Source: Actinophytocola sp963729115
GTDB lineage: Bacteria; Actinomycetota; Actinomycetes; Mycobacteriales; Pseudonocardiaceae
Reading direction: 5' to 3'
Assembly (NCBI GenBank): GCA_963729115.1
Contig: CAVSMR010000027.1
Coordinates: 693,976 to 757,975, forward strand
DNA: 64,000 nt
The notes beneath the pieces are model-generated. The model did not search any database, had not been told where the DNA came from, and saw only the letters and a list, made by a program, of their open reading frames with translations. The translations under genes were made by a program, and so were the position numbers. Shown here piece by piece: positions 1-8,994 of the stretch (position 1 is the stretch's first letter; each line of letters starts with the position of its first letter).

Positions 1-1
1 C

Positions 2-3000
2 AGGGCGCTGCCGCCGCTGGACCACACGGACATCGCGGAGATCGCCGAGGGGTTCGAACGCCTCGACCGCCAGCGGGAGCAGCTGTCCAACCTCGACACC
101 GAGGTCGCGGCCGCGGAGACACTGGCGGCCCGGCAGCGGACCTATGCCCAGCGGGTGCTGCGTGCCGCGGCCGCGCACCTCATCGCCGCCACCTCGACCA
201 TGACCGAGTTGACCCGCGCGGCGAGGGAGAGCAAGGAGAGTCTCGAGGAAGCGAACCGCGACCTCGAACGGGTCACCGCGCACGACAAGGAGCTGGCTCG
301 CGAGGCCGCGACGACCGAGGCCCGGATCCAGGCGATCGTCGAGCTGCCCGCCTACCAGGAGGGGAGCCGGCTGGACCAGCTCCGCCGAGACGTAGTTGGC
401 GCGCGGGAACGCGCCGGCCAGGCGACCCGCCACGCGGCGACGCTGCGCCAACGAGCCAACGAGGACGCGACGGCGGCTGAAGTGGCGGCCCGGGCCGCGC
501 AACTCGCCGTACAGCTCGCCGCCCGTGGCGCGACGGAGGCCCGGCTGGCCGCCGACCGTGCCGGCATGCCCGCCGTGTACGAGGAGATCGACGCAACCGC
601 CGACCTGAAGACCAGCAGGCGATTGCTTCGCGCAGCCGTGGACAGCAGGTCGGGACAGATCCGCGCGGTGCGGCAGGCACTCGGCAAGCACCAGCAGGCT
701 GTCGCCGGCCGGGAGAAGGCCGAGGCTGACCTGGACGGAGGACGGGAGGACCTGGCGGTCGCCGCCGCGCTTGTCGACACGACGCGTCGGGAGTTCGAGC
801 AGGCACTGGTCGACCTCGGCGAGGAGCTGGTCCGGTGGGCCCGCGGCTGCCGGCAGCTCGCGGTGCCGGAACCTGAACTACTGGCCGACCTCGCCGCCGA
901 CCGACCGGCGGTCGATGCGATCGTGACCCACGGGGTGACGACGCTGCGAGAGCGGTTCGCACGTGTGGAAACCGAGCGGCGCGGAGAACGCGCCGTGTTG
1001 CTCGACGAGCGGCGTGAGCACGAGAAAGAACGCGAACAGCTGGAACGGAAGGTGGACCGGCTCCCGCCTGCGCCGCACACACGCGGCACTGGCCGTGCCA
1101 CGCTGACCGGCGCGCCGCTGTGGCGAATCCTGGACTTCCGCGCGGACGTGCCGGAGGACGCGCGCGCGGCCGTCGAGGCAGGGCTGGAGGCGGCCGGCCT
1201 GCTCGACGCGTGGGTGCTCCCGGACGGTGTGTTGACCGCGCCGGACGCGGATACCTTTGCCGAGACGCTGCTCGCCGTCCAGGCGCCAGGCCGGTCGCTC
1301 ACCGAGATCCTCGTCGTCGAGCCCGACTCACCCGTGGCCGCCGACCGGGTGCGGCAGTTGCTGGCCGGTATCGCCTTCGGCGACACCGCGCCCGATCATC
1401 AGGCGGCGGTGGGCGCGGACGGCAGCTGGCGGCTCGCGAGCGCGCATGGTCGCTGGCACAAGCCCGAGAGCGCGTATATCGGCGCCTCGGCCAGGGAGCG
1501 AGCTCGGCAACGCCGGATCGCGGAGCTGACCGCCCTGATCGACCTCCTCGACACGCGTGTCGAGGAGGTCGACGAGGCGCTTCGGGGCGTCGCCCGCAAG
1601 CGCACGGAACTCGGCCAGGACCTGGACCAGCGACCCGGGTACGCATCACTCGACGAAGCCGACCGCAAGCAGGCCGCGGCCGAGCAGCGACACGCGGCCA
1701 CCGCTGATATGGTCGCGCGGGCCGAGAAAGTGTTGGAGACCGCGGAGAAGGCGGTCACCGACGCGCTCCGGGCGCTGACCCGAACCGGCGGCGAGCACGG
1801 GTTGCCGACCAGTGAGACCAGTTTGTCTACAGTGGACACAGCAGTGCAGGCTCTCCGCGCATCCGGTGACGAGTGGCTGGACAGCCGGCACGACGCGGCC
1901 ACCAGGACATCAGCCGCACGCGACGCCACGGCCCGAGCGGCGGCCACGGCCGGTACCGCCACCGACGCGGAGGACGTCGCGGTGGAGCGGCGCGAGGAGG
2001 AGACGAGGGTCGCGGTCACGCTCGCCGAAGTGGAGCGGTCGGTCGGTGCCGAGTTCCGCAAGCTGGCCGATGATCTCAGTGCGATGCGTGGCAGGTTGCG
2101 GGAGATCGGCGACCAGCGCGAACGGGTGCGCGGGACGGACAACCGGCTCAGCAAGCTCATCGGTACGCTGAGTGAACGTCACGACAACGACGAGTCCAAA
2201 AAGGATGAAGCGGTATCGGTCCGGGACGGATACGAGGAACGGTTCCGTGAATTGGCCGCCGGGTCGCTGTCCGCGGACGCGCGAGTGGACCTGGACTCGA
2301 TGGACAGCAAGCGGTCTACTTTGGACGCGTCGCGTCGGCTGGCCGAGAAGCTCGGCCGGGTGCCACACGAGGCACGGAACGTTCGTGACGCGGAGGCGAA
2401 CCTCGCGAACGCCGTGCACGACGCGCAGCAGACACTGGCGGGCCGGGCCGATCTGTCGTTGGAGCCGGAGGAGGACGTCAGCGTCTTCACCGCGACCGTC
2501 GACGGCGTCCGGCACGGCGCGGCGGCGCTGCTCGACCTGCTGCGCACCGAACGAGAGCGCACGGCCGACCAGATCACGGCCGGCGAGCGGGAACTGTTCG
2601 ACAAGACACTCACCGGCGAAACCAGACGGCACCTCGCCGAACGCATCCGCGCCGCGAACGAGCTCGTGGACACGATGAACGCCCGGCTCGAACGGGTCCG
2701 CACCGCCTCCAGGGTGCGGGTTAGCCTGGTCTGGCAGGTGGATCCGCAGCTGCCGCCCGGTACCAAGGAGGCGAGGAACCTGTTGCTGCACCGTCCGGCG
2801 GACCTGGCCGAGTCCGAACGGGAGGCACTGCACCGGTTCTTCCGCGAGCGCGTCGACGAGGCCCGTGCCACGGAGACCGCGGCCGGATGGGAGCAGCAGC
2901 TGCTCCAGGTGCTGGACTACACGGCGTGGCACCAGTTCGTGGTGAAGGTCGACCGTGGCAAGGGCGATGGGTGGCAGCCGGTCACCAGGAGACTGCATGG

Positions 3001-3343
3001 TGCCTTGTCGGGAGGTGAGAAGGCCATTGTCCTGCACCTCCCACTGTTCGCCGCGGCGGCTGCGCACTACCAGGCGACACCGGCCGCGCCGCGGCTGATC
3101 CTGCTCGACGAGGTGTTCGTCGGCGTGGACAGCACGAACCGGGGACAGCTGTTGGAGTTGCTCGTCGGCTTCGAGCTCGACATGGTGCTCACGTCCGACC
3201 ACGAGTGGTGCGACTACCAGGAGCTGGACGGGATCGCGATCCACCAGTTGCTCACCGGAGACGACGGAGACGACGCGGTCACGACGGCTCGGTTCACCTG
3301 GAACGGGCACGAGATCGTGCCCGACGAGGACTTGGATGAGTGA
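2..3343 (+). CDS. jetC: Wadjet type III JetC, SMC-like ATPase (TIGR02680 family), 5' partial
   Basis: The reading frame is open from base 2 to the TGA at 3341, so the start and the N-terminal Walker A lie outside the window; 1113 residues are seen. Most of it is Ala/Arg/Glu-rich coiled coil. The C-terminal ATPase half shows the ABC signature (LSGGEKA, around 3005) and a Walker B (LILLDEVFVGVD, around 3095). This architecture followed directly by a TOPRIM gene is that of TIGR02680/JetC in Wadjet type III. From family knowledge, Wadjet JetABC is an SMC-type loop extruder that recognises circular plasmids and JetD cleaves them. The stop overlaps the jetD start by 8 bases, so the two are translationally coupled. 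JetA and JetB homologues should lie just upstream. Family assignment is fairly sure; activity is inferred. Confidence 0.88.
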   Translation, partial: RALPPLDHTDIAEIAEGFERLDRQREQLSNLDTEVAAAETLAARQRTYAQRVLRAAAAHLIAATSTMTELTRAARESKESLEEANRDLERVTAHDKELAREAATTEARIQAIVELPAYQEGSRLDQLRRDVVGARERAGQATRHAATLRQRANEDATAAEVAARAAQLAVQLAARGATEARLAADRAGMPAVYEEIDATADLKTSRRLLRAAVDSRSGQIRAVRQALGKHQQAVAGREKAEADLDGGREDLAVAAALVDTTRREFEQALVDLGEELVRWARGCRQLAVPEPELLADLAADRPAVDAIVTHGVTTLRERFARVETERRGERAVLLDERREHEKEREQLERKVDRLPPAPHTRGTGRATLTGAPLWRILDFRADVPEDARAAVEAGLEAAGLLDAWVLPDGVLTAPDADTFAETLLAVQAPGRSLTEILVVEPDSPVAADRVRQLLAGIAFGDTAPDHQAAVGADGSWRLASAHGRWHKPESAYIGASARERARQRRIAELTALIDLLDTRVEEVDEALRGVARKRTELGQDLDQRPGYASLDEADRKQAAAEQRHAATADMVARAEKVLETAEKAVTDALRALTRTGGEHGLPTSETSLSTVDTAVQALRASGDEWLDSRHDAATRTSAARDATARAAATAGTATDAEDVAVERREEETRVAVTLAEVERSVGAEFRKLADDLSAMRGRLREIGDQRERVRGTDNRLSKLIGTLSERHDNDESKKDEAVSVRDGYEERFRELAAGSLSADARVDLDSMDSKRSTLDASRRLAEKLGRVPHEARNVRDAEANLANAVHDAQQTLAGRADLSLEPEEDVSVFTATVDGVRHGAAALLDLLRTERERTADQITAGERELFDKTLTGETRRHLAERIRAANELVDTMNARLERVRTASRVRVSLVWQVDPQLPPGTKEARNLLLHRPADLAESEREALHRFFRERVDEARATETAAGWEQQLLQVLDYTAWHQFVVKVDRGKGDGWQPVTRRLHGALSGGEKAIVLHLPLFAAAAAHYQATPAAPRLILLDEVFVGVDSTNRGQLLELLVGFELDMVLTSDHEWCDYQELDGIAIHQLLTGDDGDDAVTTARFTWNGHEIVPDEDLDE

Positions 3344-4550
3344 CCCGCGAGTCCTGTACGGCGGGCCGGAGCTCGCGCCGCTATGGCAGGCGTTGTGGCA
3401 GCGGTACTCGTCGGGCAAGGCCGTCGCGAGTGTGACCTTACGTGGCCTCGATTCGTCCCAGCGGTCTGCTCTCGCCGACCTGCTCGGCCTCGATCGCATG
3501 CCACTGCCGGAGACGGCCGTGCGGGTCGCGGCTCTGGACGACGTGCTGCGTTCGTCCGTGGGGTTGGACGCGCGCGCCGTCGTAGCGGTGATCGTCGGGC
3601 CGCTGGACAACCGGGCCCTGCGGCGGGAGTCCGACCGGCGGGCACGCGCCGAGCTGTGGGACTGGGTGGCGCGGCACGAGATCGTCCGCGGCCAGCCGGC
3701 GCTTGAGACGTGGGTCGCGGGGGTACGGCGTACCGGCGTGGTCGACGGTTCGGTGGACAAGACCCGTGGCCAGCTGGCGCGAGCGCTCGCCGTGCTGGCC
3801 GAGCTGCCGTCCGACGGGCGGCCGTTGCCCACCTTCGCGGGCGCGGTCTGCGGCGACACGCACGCGCTCGACGACGGCACCAGGTTGTCCGCGCTCGTTC
3901 TCAAGGCTCTCGCGGCCATTCACGACGAACCGCCACCGGAAGACGCCGAGGAGCGTCGAGCGTGCTGGGAACGAGCCGGAATCGCGTGCGACGCGCTGTC
4001 GACGTCGGTTCTCGTCGCGGGCCTACGACCCGTCGGCACGGACCCGCTGTCGGCCACGTTGAGGCAGTGGGCCGATCATGCGGATGTCGCAGTGATCACG
4101 CTGGCGCAACTCAAGAAACACGGCCCGCTGACGTTGCCCGCGTCGCGTGTGCGCGTGGTCGAGAACCCATCCCTGCTCGCGATGGCTATCGCGAGGTTCG
4201 GGTCCCGGTGTCCACCGGTGATCGCCACCTCCGGGTGGCCGAACAGCGCCTGCATGCTGCTGATGCGCCAACTCGACGAGGCTGGAGTCGCGCTCGGCTA
4301 CCACGGTGACTTCGATGGCGAGGGCTTACGGATTGCCGCGTATGTCATGTCACGAACCGGTGCGACAGCGTGGCGCATGTCGGCGCGAGACTACCTGGCA
4401 GAGGTCCGCCCGGGCCGGCCGGACCCGGGTGCGGTCACCGAAGCCCCGTGGGATCCCGAGCTCGCGCCCGCCCTGCAGGAACATCGTTCGACGGTGTCCG
4501 AGGAACATGTCGCGGAACATTTGCTGAGCGATCTGTCGATATCGAGCTGA
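3336..4550 (+). CDS. jetD: Wadjet type III JetD, TOPRIM nuclease (TIGR02679/DUF2399 family)
   Basis: This 404-aa protein is the last gene of the Wadjet operon and overlaps jetC by 8 bases. The C-terminal third is TOPRIM-like: an acidic residue in VVENP (around residue 278), then GYHGDFDGEGLR (around 323-334), which supplies the Asp pair for metal binding. The N-terminal part matches the DUF3323-type region of TIGR02679 proteins in length and position. From family knowledge JetD is the endonuclease that cuts plasmid DNA held by JetABC. Two rare TTA leucine codons are in frame (3438 and 4326), which in actinomycetes can make translation depend on the bldA tRNA. Length is complete for the family. 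Confidence 0.87.
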   Translation: MSDPRVLYGGPELAPLWQALWQRYSSGKAVASVTLRGLDSSQRSALADLLGLDRMPLPETAVRVAALDDVLRSSVGLDARAVVAVIVGPLDNRALRRESDRRARAELWDWVARHEIVRGQPALETWVAGVRRTGVVDGSVDKTRGQLARALAVLAELPSDGRPLPTFAGAVCGDTHALDDGTRLSALVLKALAAIHDEPPPEDAEERRACWERAGIACDALSTSVLVAGLRPVGTDPLSATLRQWADHADVAVITLAQLKKHGPLTLPASRVRVVENPSLLAMAIARFGSRCPPVIATSGWPNSACMLLMRQLDEAGVALGYHGDFDGEGLRIAAYVMSRTGATAWRMSARDYLAEVRPGRPDPGAVTEAPWDPELAPALQEHRSTVSEEHVAEHLLSDLSISS

Positions 4551-4702
4551 GGCGGCGTGGTGGCACTCGCACATCGGCCGACCCATCTTCCGGGTGTCAG
4601 TGCCTCGTGCGGGTGGCCGACTCGGCGCGGACGCCGCCGCAGCGCAGTGCGCCGTTCAAGTAACCACACGCCTACACCTGCCATGAGCCGGCGGCAGAGA
4701 GG

Positions 4703-5206
4703 CTACCCGGACCCCGCGCGGCGGTTTCGCCGAACGACGAGCGTCGCTATGAGGGCGATCGCGGCGCCTGTTCCGGCGATCGCGGCGGTGGGTCCGAGAC
4801 CGGGGAGCGTGTCGCTGGCTGCTGGTCGTGTGGGTGCCATGCCCGGTGTGGCCGCTGCGGCGGGGGGAGGGCTGATCAGGTGTGTCCGGGTGCAGATGTT
4901 GTCCTGGAACGGGCTGGTGGCGTTGGCGGGATGGAACTCGTAGCGTGCGCCGATCTCGTAGGCGCGGTCCACGGACGTGAACCCGCTGGTGGACGCCGTT
5001 CCGACGACTTCCACCCGGTGCCCGTCGTCGGTCAACACTGCCGCGACCCTGCCGTCGCGCTCGGTGGATACGACGGTGCCGGTGAACGCCATCGGAGATA
5101 CCGGCGGTGGCGCCGCGCACGATGCTGACGCTTCGGCGGCGGCACCTACGAACAGGCCCGCGGCGCTCAATGCTGCGACGCCGAGTAGTCGCCACACGAT
5201 TCGCAT
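4703..5206 (-). CDS. Exported or membrane-anchored hypothetical protein
   Basis: The 167-aa product has a signal peptide (MRIVWRLLGVAALSAAGLF, then ASA), a compact middle domain of about 85 residues (GTVVSTERDGRVAAVLTDDG, EIGARYEFHPAN) with Cys residues that could pair, a Pro/Ala-rich linker and a C-terminal transmembrane helix (around 138-158) followed by an RRNRR anchor. This layout is typical of actinobacterial surface proteins with one small extracellular beta-rich domain. I do not recognise the domain. It stands alone between jetD, which converges on it, and the S4 gene. A 15-bp palindrome lies 93 bp upstream of the start. Confidence 0.72.
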   Translation of the reverse strand: MRIVWRLLGVAALSAAGLFVGAAAEASASCAAPPPVSPMAFTGTVVSTERDGRVAAVLTDDGHRVEVVGTASTSGFTSVDRAYEIGARYEFHPANATSPFQDNICTRTHLISPPPAAAATPGMAPTRPAASDTLPGLGPTAAIAGTGAAIALIATLVVRRNRRAGSG

Positions 5207-5298
5207 GTCGGCTGGACGGCGTGACAGCGGTTCGCGGTTGCATCATCGGATTTCTCCGCTGGTGCTGTACGCATCGTGGTCGGCGCTGACTAATCCCC

Positions 5299-5313
5299 GT
5301 TGTCCGAGACAAC
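5299..5313. promoter_or_regulatory. Perfect 15-bp palindrome upstream of the exported-protein gene
   Basis: GTTGTC-CGA-GACAAC has perfect 6-bp arms around 3 bases and sits between the exported-protein gene and the S4 gene, both read leftwards. It could be an operator for the former or a short hairpin after the latter. No T-tract follows on either strand. No binding family is assigned. Confidence 0.3.
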
Positions 5314-5373
5314 GAGTGCGGAGCTGACCGCCTTCCCGGCGAACAGAGGGCCTGACGGTGTCACGCCTTGGCG

Positions 5374-5598
5374 CTAACGCACAGGACGGGCCTGCTGTCC
5401 GGCGACGGCGACCACGTCTCCGAACTGCAGCTGCGCTCCTCTTCGAGCCTCGACGTGCCCGTTCACCTGTACCTGGTCCGTCTCGACCAACTCGCGCGCA
5501 TGCGCCCCGTGCTCGGCGAGACCCGCCAGTTTGAGGAACTGACCCAGCCGAATCGGCAACTCGGCTACCGGAACGTCCTGGATCGATGATCGTGACAC
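5374..5598 (-). CDS. Small S4-domain RNA-binding protein
   Basis: I place the start at the GTG at 5598 because a strong Shine-Dalgarno (GGGGAGGA) lies about 6 bases upstream; longer ORF versions have no such site. The 74-aa product is an S4 fold: VPVAELPIRLGQFLKLAGL, then the RELV...VQVNG turn and a C-terminal strand. Stand-alone S4 proteins of the YbcJ/YaaA type bind structured RNA; the ligand is unknown here. Length fits the family (about 70 aa). It is monocistronic as far as can be seen. Confidence 0.75.
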   Translation of the reverse strand: MSRSSIQDVPVAELPIRLGQFLKLAGLAEHGAHARELVETDQVQVNGHVEARRGAQLQFGDVVAVAGQQARPVR

Positions 5599-5639
5599 GC
5601 ACCCATCCTCCCCAAGTGGGCGCCGACGTACCGGTTGGA

Positions 5640-6045
5640 CAGGTCGAGAACGTCGGCGGGCGCACCGCACAGTACCCGCCGAGGTCCGTCGGTTCCAGGA
5701 CGCAATCGCGGCTGGCGCGAAATCCGGCCGCGCTCGTTTGATGCGATCAACGCAGCGCAAGCCGAACTGGCGGCCGCCGAGGCTGAGCAGGCGCGGCAGC
5801 CTGAGTTGAAGACGATCAGTCGGGCCGAGGTGTACGCGATGATCGACTACCTCGGCGACGTCGGCGCCGCGCTGGAACGGGGAGCACCGGCCGAACTACA
5901 GAAGCTCTACGAGCAGCTCCGGCTGGAGATGACCTACCACGCGGACGAGCAGGCGATCGACGCGGCGATCCGCTTGGGTAGGGATAGTGAACGTGTCCGA
6001 GGAGGGTCGTGCACGCTAACCACAGGCCTTCAGTTGGCGACATGA
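5640..6045 (+). pseudogene. Serine recombinase, C-terminal fragment with frameshifts
   Basis: The frame around 5740-6045 encodes the last part of a large serine recombinase (INAAQAELAAAEAEQARQP, SRAEVYAMIDYLGDVGAAL). The preceding residues (VPAEVRRFQDAIAAGA) are in another frame; single-base gains near the AAA at about 5721 and the TTT at about 5738 would restore continuity. No catalytic Ser domain is present. The fragment begins almost where the recombinase fragment at 9.0-9.7 kb ends, but the two overlap by a similar, non-identical segment, so they come from different copies. Confidence 0.7.
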
Positions 6046-6256
6046 TCCGCGCACGGCCAGGCGATAGGCCGTAGTCGCAGCGGTGCTGATGCAATTCTTG
6101 GTGTTGATGTGGCGCGGCTAGGGTCTTCGGCGCCAGCCGGTGATCATGCCGATGACGTACACCTCAACGGCGATCAGGCCGCCTACGCGCGGTGTTGCGA
6201 CCAACCGAGGTGTCGACAAACGGTTCAGGTCCTCAACCATCTCGCTACTGAGATTG

Positions 6257-6283
6257 GACCGCCCCGGGTCTGATGGAGACTCA
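6257..6283 (+). repeat. Left terminal inverted repeat of the IS3 relic
   Basis: Shares GACCGCCCCGGGT and GAGACTC with the complement of 7080-7106. It lies 23 bp before the OrfA-like ATG at 6307. Confidence 0.65.
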
Positions 6284-6306
6284 CTCGTTGAGTGAGGATG
6301 TGGATC

Positions 6307-7060
6307 ATGGCCGGGAAAGAGTTACTCGCGTGAGTTCCGTGAGCGTGCGGTTGCGTTGGTGTTTGAGCAGGTCAGCGAGTATGGCTGCGGCGCGACGGCG
6401 TCCAGGTAGGGCGTGGTCGGGTGGAGCGGTTGATGCGCCGGCTCGGCCTGACCGGCGTGCTGCGCGGCAAGACGGTGCGCACCACGATCCAGGACCCTGG
6501 CGGTGTGCGGGCCGCGGACCTGGTGAAGCGCCGGTTCAGTGCTGGTGCGCCGAACTGGTTGTGGGTAGCTGACTGCACCTACGTCGCCACCTGGGCCGGG
6601 ACTGTCTATGTCGCGTTCGCCATCGACGTCTTCTCCCGCAAGATCGTGGGCTGGTGGGCGAGTATGTCCAAGGAAACCGACTTGGTTCTCGACGCGATCG
6701 ACATGGATTGCGGCTCCGTGACTATCGCCCGGCGAGTGATGAGGAGAAGCTGGTTCACCATTCCGATGCCGAGAGCCAGTACACGTCTTTCCGGTTCACG
6801 CAGGAACTTATCGACTCGGACATTGATGCGTAAATCGGCACGGTCGGTGACGCATACGACAATGCGTTGACGGATCCACGATCGGTCTCTACAAAACTGA
6901 GTTGATCAAACCGCAAGGCCCGTGGCATGATAAGAACGAGTCGAGATCGCCACCGTCACGTAGGTAGCGTGGTACAACAATCGACGGCTGCACGAGGCCT
7001 GTGGCTATCGGCCACCGACCGAGTTCGAGACCCTGTACGAGCTAGGCGACCTGACCAGTC
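6307..7060 (+). pseudogene. IS3-family transposase, deleted and frameshifted
   Basis: The ATG at 6307 starts an OrfA-like peptide (MAGK, then in the next frame SYSREFRERAVALVFEQ). At about 6410 it jumps into OrfB (RLMRRLGLTGVLRGKTVR), followed by the rve core: first Asp in WVADCTYV, second Asp in AFAIDVFSRKIVGWW. After about 6705 the frame is lost, though scraps such as HSDAESQYTS, YDNAL and LYKTELIKPQGP can still be read in shifting frames up to about 7050. It cannot make an active transposase. Confidence 0.75.
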
Positions 7061-7079
7061 GGTCACCTGACCCCAGTAA

Positions 7080-7106
7080 CGAGTCTCTACCGAACCCGGG
7101 GCGGTT
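7080..7106 (-). repeat. Right terminal inverted repeat of the IS3 relic
   Basis: The complement reads AACCGCCCCGGGT...GAGACTCG, matching the left end in 21 of 27 positions. It closes the element. Confidence 0.65.
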
Positions 7107-7354
7107 CATCCTGCCTTGTGCCGCAACAAATCCGCTGCCATCTGACGCGCGGTAACCGAAATACTTTCAGGTGACGGTGGCCGTAGCACTTCGTGTACCG
7201 CTGACGTAGCGATCTTGCCCGCCCATTCAGATCGTCTGTAGCTTCGCGCAGGGACCCTTTTGCTGGGATCCCGAAAAATAGTCAACCCCAAAGGTCAGGC
7301 GACAGCAGACAACAGTGCCGTAACATTGCACCGGCACGAGATCGGGGATCGAAA

Positions 7355-8089
7355 ATGGACTACACACTCCAACTCAAGATAGACCCGTCGGATCTTGAAA
7401 TCCTCAAGGCGGCCCAGCAGAACATCATCATCGCGAAGCCGGTAGGGGGAGGAAGTCCCAACGTCACCTGGCTGACCATCGATCCCTTCTCGGAGAACAC
7501 GATCGAGTGGTCAGAGATCTACGGTCTCTACGCATCCAACAGCAGCATCCAGGCAGGCGCCAAGATCTACAAGGTCGGGTACGTCGACGTTGCCGACGAC
7601 GGCAACACCTACCCCTTCAAGGCCACGAACACCTTCGGCGATCCCTCACCCGCGCCGCCGGTTCCCAATGGGACATTCGCGGTCAGCAATGTGAACGACA
7701 ATCCCCTGTATCCGTTCCTGACCTTCGGCCTGACCCAGTCCGCGGCGATCGGGCCCATGTCGGTGTTGAACGCGCCGATCAGCGCCGCCATCGTCCCGAC
7801 GATGCAGTCCGTGACGTTGACCCCGTTGACCAGTGTCTGGGTGTGGCTGGAGTCCAATCTGCTGAGCGGCACGGTCATCACACAGGTGACCAGCAAGCGG
7901 GCCATCGCCACCTACGGCGAAGGGGTCACGACGATCGGCCTCAAGTACAGCCGGAGCAAGGGATACTTCGTTCCCTCGACGCCGTCCGGCGAGTTCACCA
8001 AGTCGAAGAACTACATGCTGTACGACCCGCTGGCGGCGGACATCAAGGCGTCGAACGACGACATCCAGCAACTGGTCTCTCCTCGCTGA
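7355..8089 (+). CDS. Hypothetical protein, predicted beta-rich
   Basis: This 244-aa protein has no signal peptide or membrane helix and many short Thr/Ser/Val-rich strands (NVTWLTIDPF, TFAVSNVNDNP, SVTLTPLTSVWVWLE). It has no Cys at all. I do not recognise the family. Its lower GC and more even codon use compared with its neighbours suggest a different history. It is followed by a perfect hairpin and then a V8-like protease gene, so the two may form a unit such as a secreted or contact-dependent pair, but nothing proves it. The ATG at 7355 has only a weak upstream G-run. Confidence 0.6.
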   Translation: MDYTLQLKIDPSDLEILKAAQQNIIIAKPVGGGSPNVTWLTIDPFSENTIEWSEIYGLYASNSSIQAGAKIYKVGYVDVADDGNTYPFKATNTFGDPSPAPPVPNGTFAVSNVNDNPLYPFLTFGLTQSAAIGPMSVLNAPISAAIVPTMQSVTLTPLTSVWVWLESNLLSGTVITQVTSKRAIATYGEGVTTIGLKYSRSKGYFVPSTPSGEFTKSKNYMLYDPLAADIKASNDDIQQLVSPR

Positions 8090-8111
8090 CACGCCCACGC
8101 TGACTCATCGA

Positions 8112-8149
8112 GCATTCACTGACGCAGTCGGAGCTGCGTCAGTGAATGC
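8112..8149. terminator. Perfect 16-bp stem-loop between two genes
   Basis: Arms at 8112-8127 and 8134-8149 (GCATTCACTGACGCAG and its complement) enclose 6 bases. There is no T-tract, so it may be a hairpin terminator of the actinobacterial type, or an operator or mRNA structure controlling the protease, whose alternative GTG at 8150 abuts the stem. Confidence 0.5.
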
Positions 8150-8170
8150 GTGGACGAAAGGCATGCGGAA

Positions 8171-8887
8171 ATGACCGCGAAGCGTGTCAAGGACGTCGAC
8201 ATACCGCCACGTAGTGCCGTCGTATACCTCGCCATGCGCTGGAGCACAGGCGGGTGGGCCTACGGCTCCGGCGCGCTGATCGACGACCGCCACATCCTCA
8301 CGTGCTCCCACAACCTCATCGATCCCGTCACTGACACACCCCCACTTGGGCAGGCGACGGAGGTCCGTTTCTACCGCGCGTACAACGAGCAACGTCCCGC
8401 CAGCCCGCCACCCGGCGGCGCGGCGGTGTCGACCGGCTACTACAACGTGAACTTCTCCCAGGGCCAGGACGCCTGGGACGTCGGGGTTTGCCGCCTGGCC
8501 CAACCCGTGCAGGTCGGGCCTCCGTTCGCGTACTTCCAGCCCACCGTGACCGGTGAGGGGATCGTCGGCGAGGACGTGACGCTCACCGGCTATCCCGGCG
8601 ACCGGCGAGGCGAGATGTACCTGGACGTCGACCAGGTGGCCGGTGTCCACATCGACACCAACACCCTCATCTACACCCACGACACCTGGAGCGGGAACAG
8701 CGGGTCACCGGTGTGGACGTACGACTCCGTGATGGACAAGATCGTCCAACACGGTATCCACGTGTCCCGCGAGGCGCAGGAGTTGCGCAGGGCGGTGCTC
8801 ATCACCGAACCAGTGCTGAGCTGGGTCAAGAACGCCTGCTCCCAGCCCAACCCCGGTGGCGGCGGGTTCGCCCTCATCGGCCTCTGA
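8171..8887 (+). CDS. Trypsin-like serine protease, V8/glutamyl endopeptidase type
   Basis: The 238-aa product shows a complete chymotrypsin-fold triad: His in LTCSHNLI (about residue 48), Asp in QDAWDVGV (about 107) and Ser in SGNSGSPVW (about 183). The spacing and the GNSGSP box fit the V8-like S1B proteases. There is no signal peptide, so secretion would need another route or the enzyme is cytoplasmic. A GTG at 8150 would add 7 residues, but it abuts the hairpin and lacks a ribosome site, so I chose the ATG at 8171. The tail is Gly-rich (GGGGFALIGL). Confidence 0.8.
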   Translation: MTAKRVKDVDIPPRSAVVYLAMRWSTGGWAYGSGALIDDRHILTCSHNLIDPVTDTPPLGQATEVRFYRAYNEQRPASPPPGGAAVSTGYYNVNFSQGQDAWDVGVCRLAQPVQVGPPFAYFQPTVTGEGIVGEDVTLTGYPGDRRGEMYLDVDQVAGVHIDTNTLIYTHDTWSGNSGSPVWTYDSVMDKIVQHGIHVSREAQELRRAVLITEPVLSWVKNACSQPNPGGGGFALIGL

Positions 8888-8994
8888 ACCGCCGAGGGTG
8901 GTTGACGCGTTTCGCTCCTCAACCCTACGATCGCCGCCGACCCGGCCGGCGTGATAAAGCTGTTGCCCATCACCAGCAGGCGCTCCGCATCTCC

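Larger units (their letters stand above)
6257..7106 (+). mobile_element. Decayed IS3-family insertion sequence
   Basis: About 850 bp bounded by imperfect 27-bp inverted repeats (21 of 27 matching, core ACCGCCCCGGGT). Inside are the first residues of an OrfA-type helix-turn-helix protein, a deletion removing the rest of OrfA and the start of OrfB, and a DDE integrase core that falls apart after the second Asp. A complete IS3 element is 1.2-1.5 kb, so this is an internally deleted, non-autonomous relic. I see no clear target-site duplication. Confidence 0.75.

Noticed and set aside
7106..7291. 61-aa minus-strand frame beside the IS relic
   Set aside because: No ribosome site or recognised motif, and its end runs into the right inverted repeat; at most a scrap of an interrupted gene.
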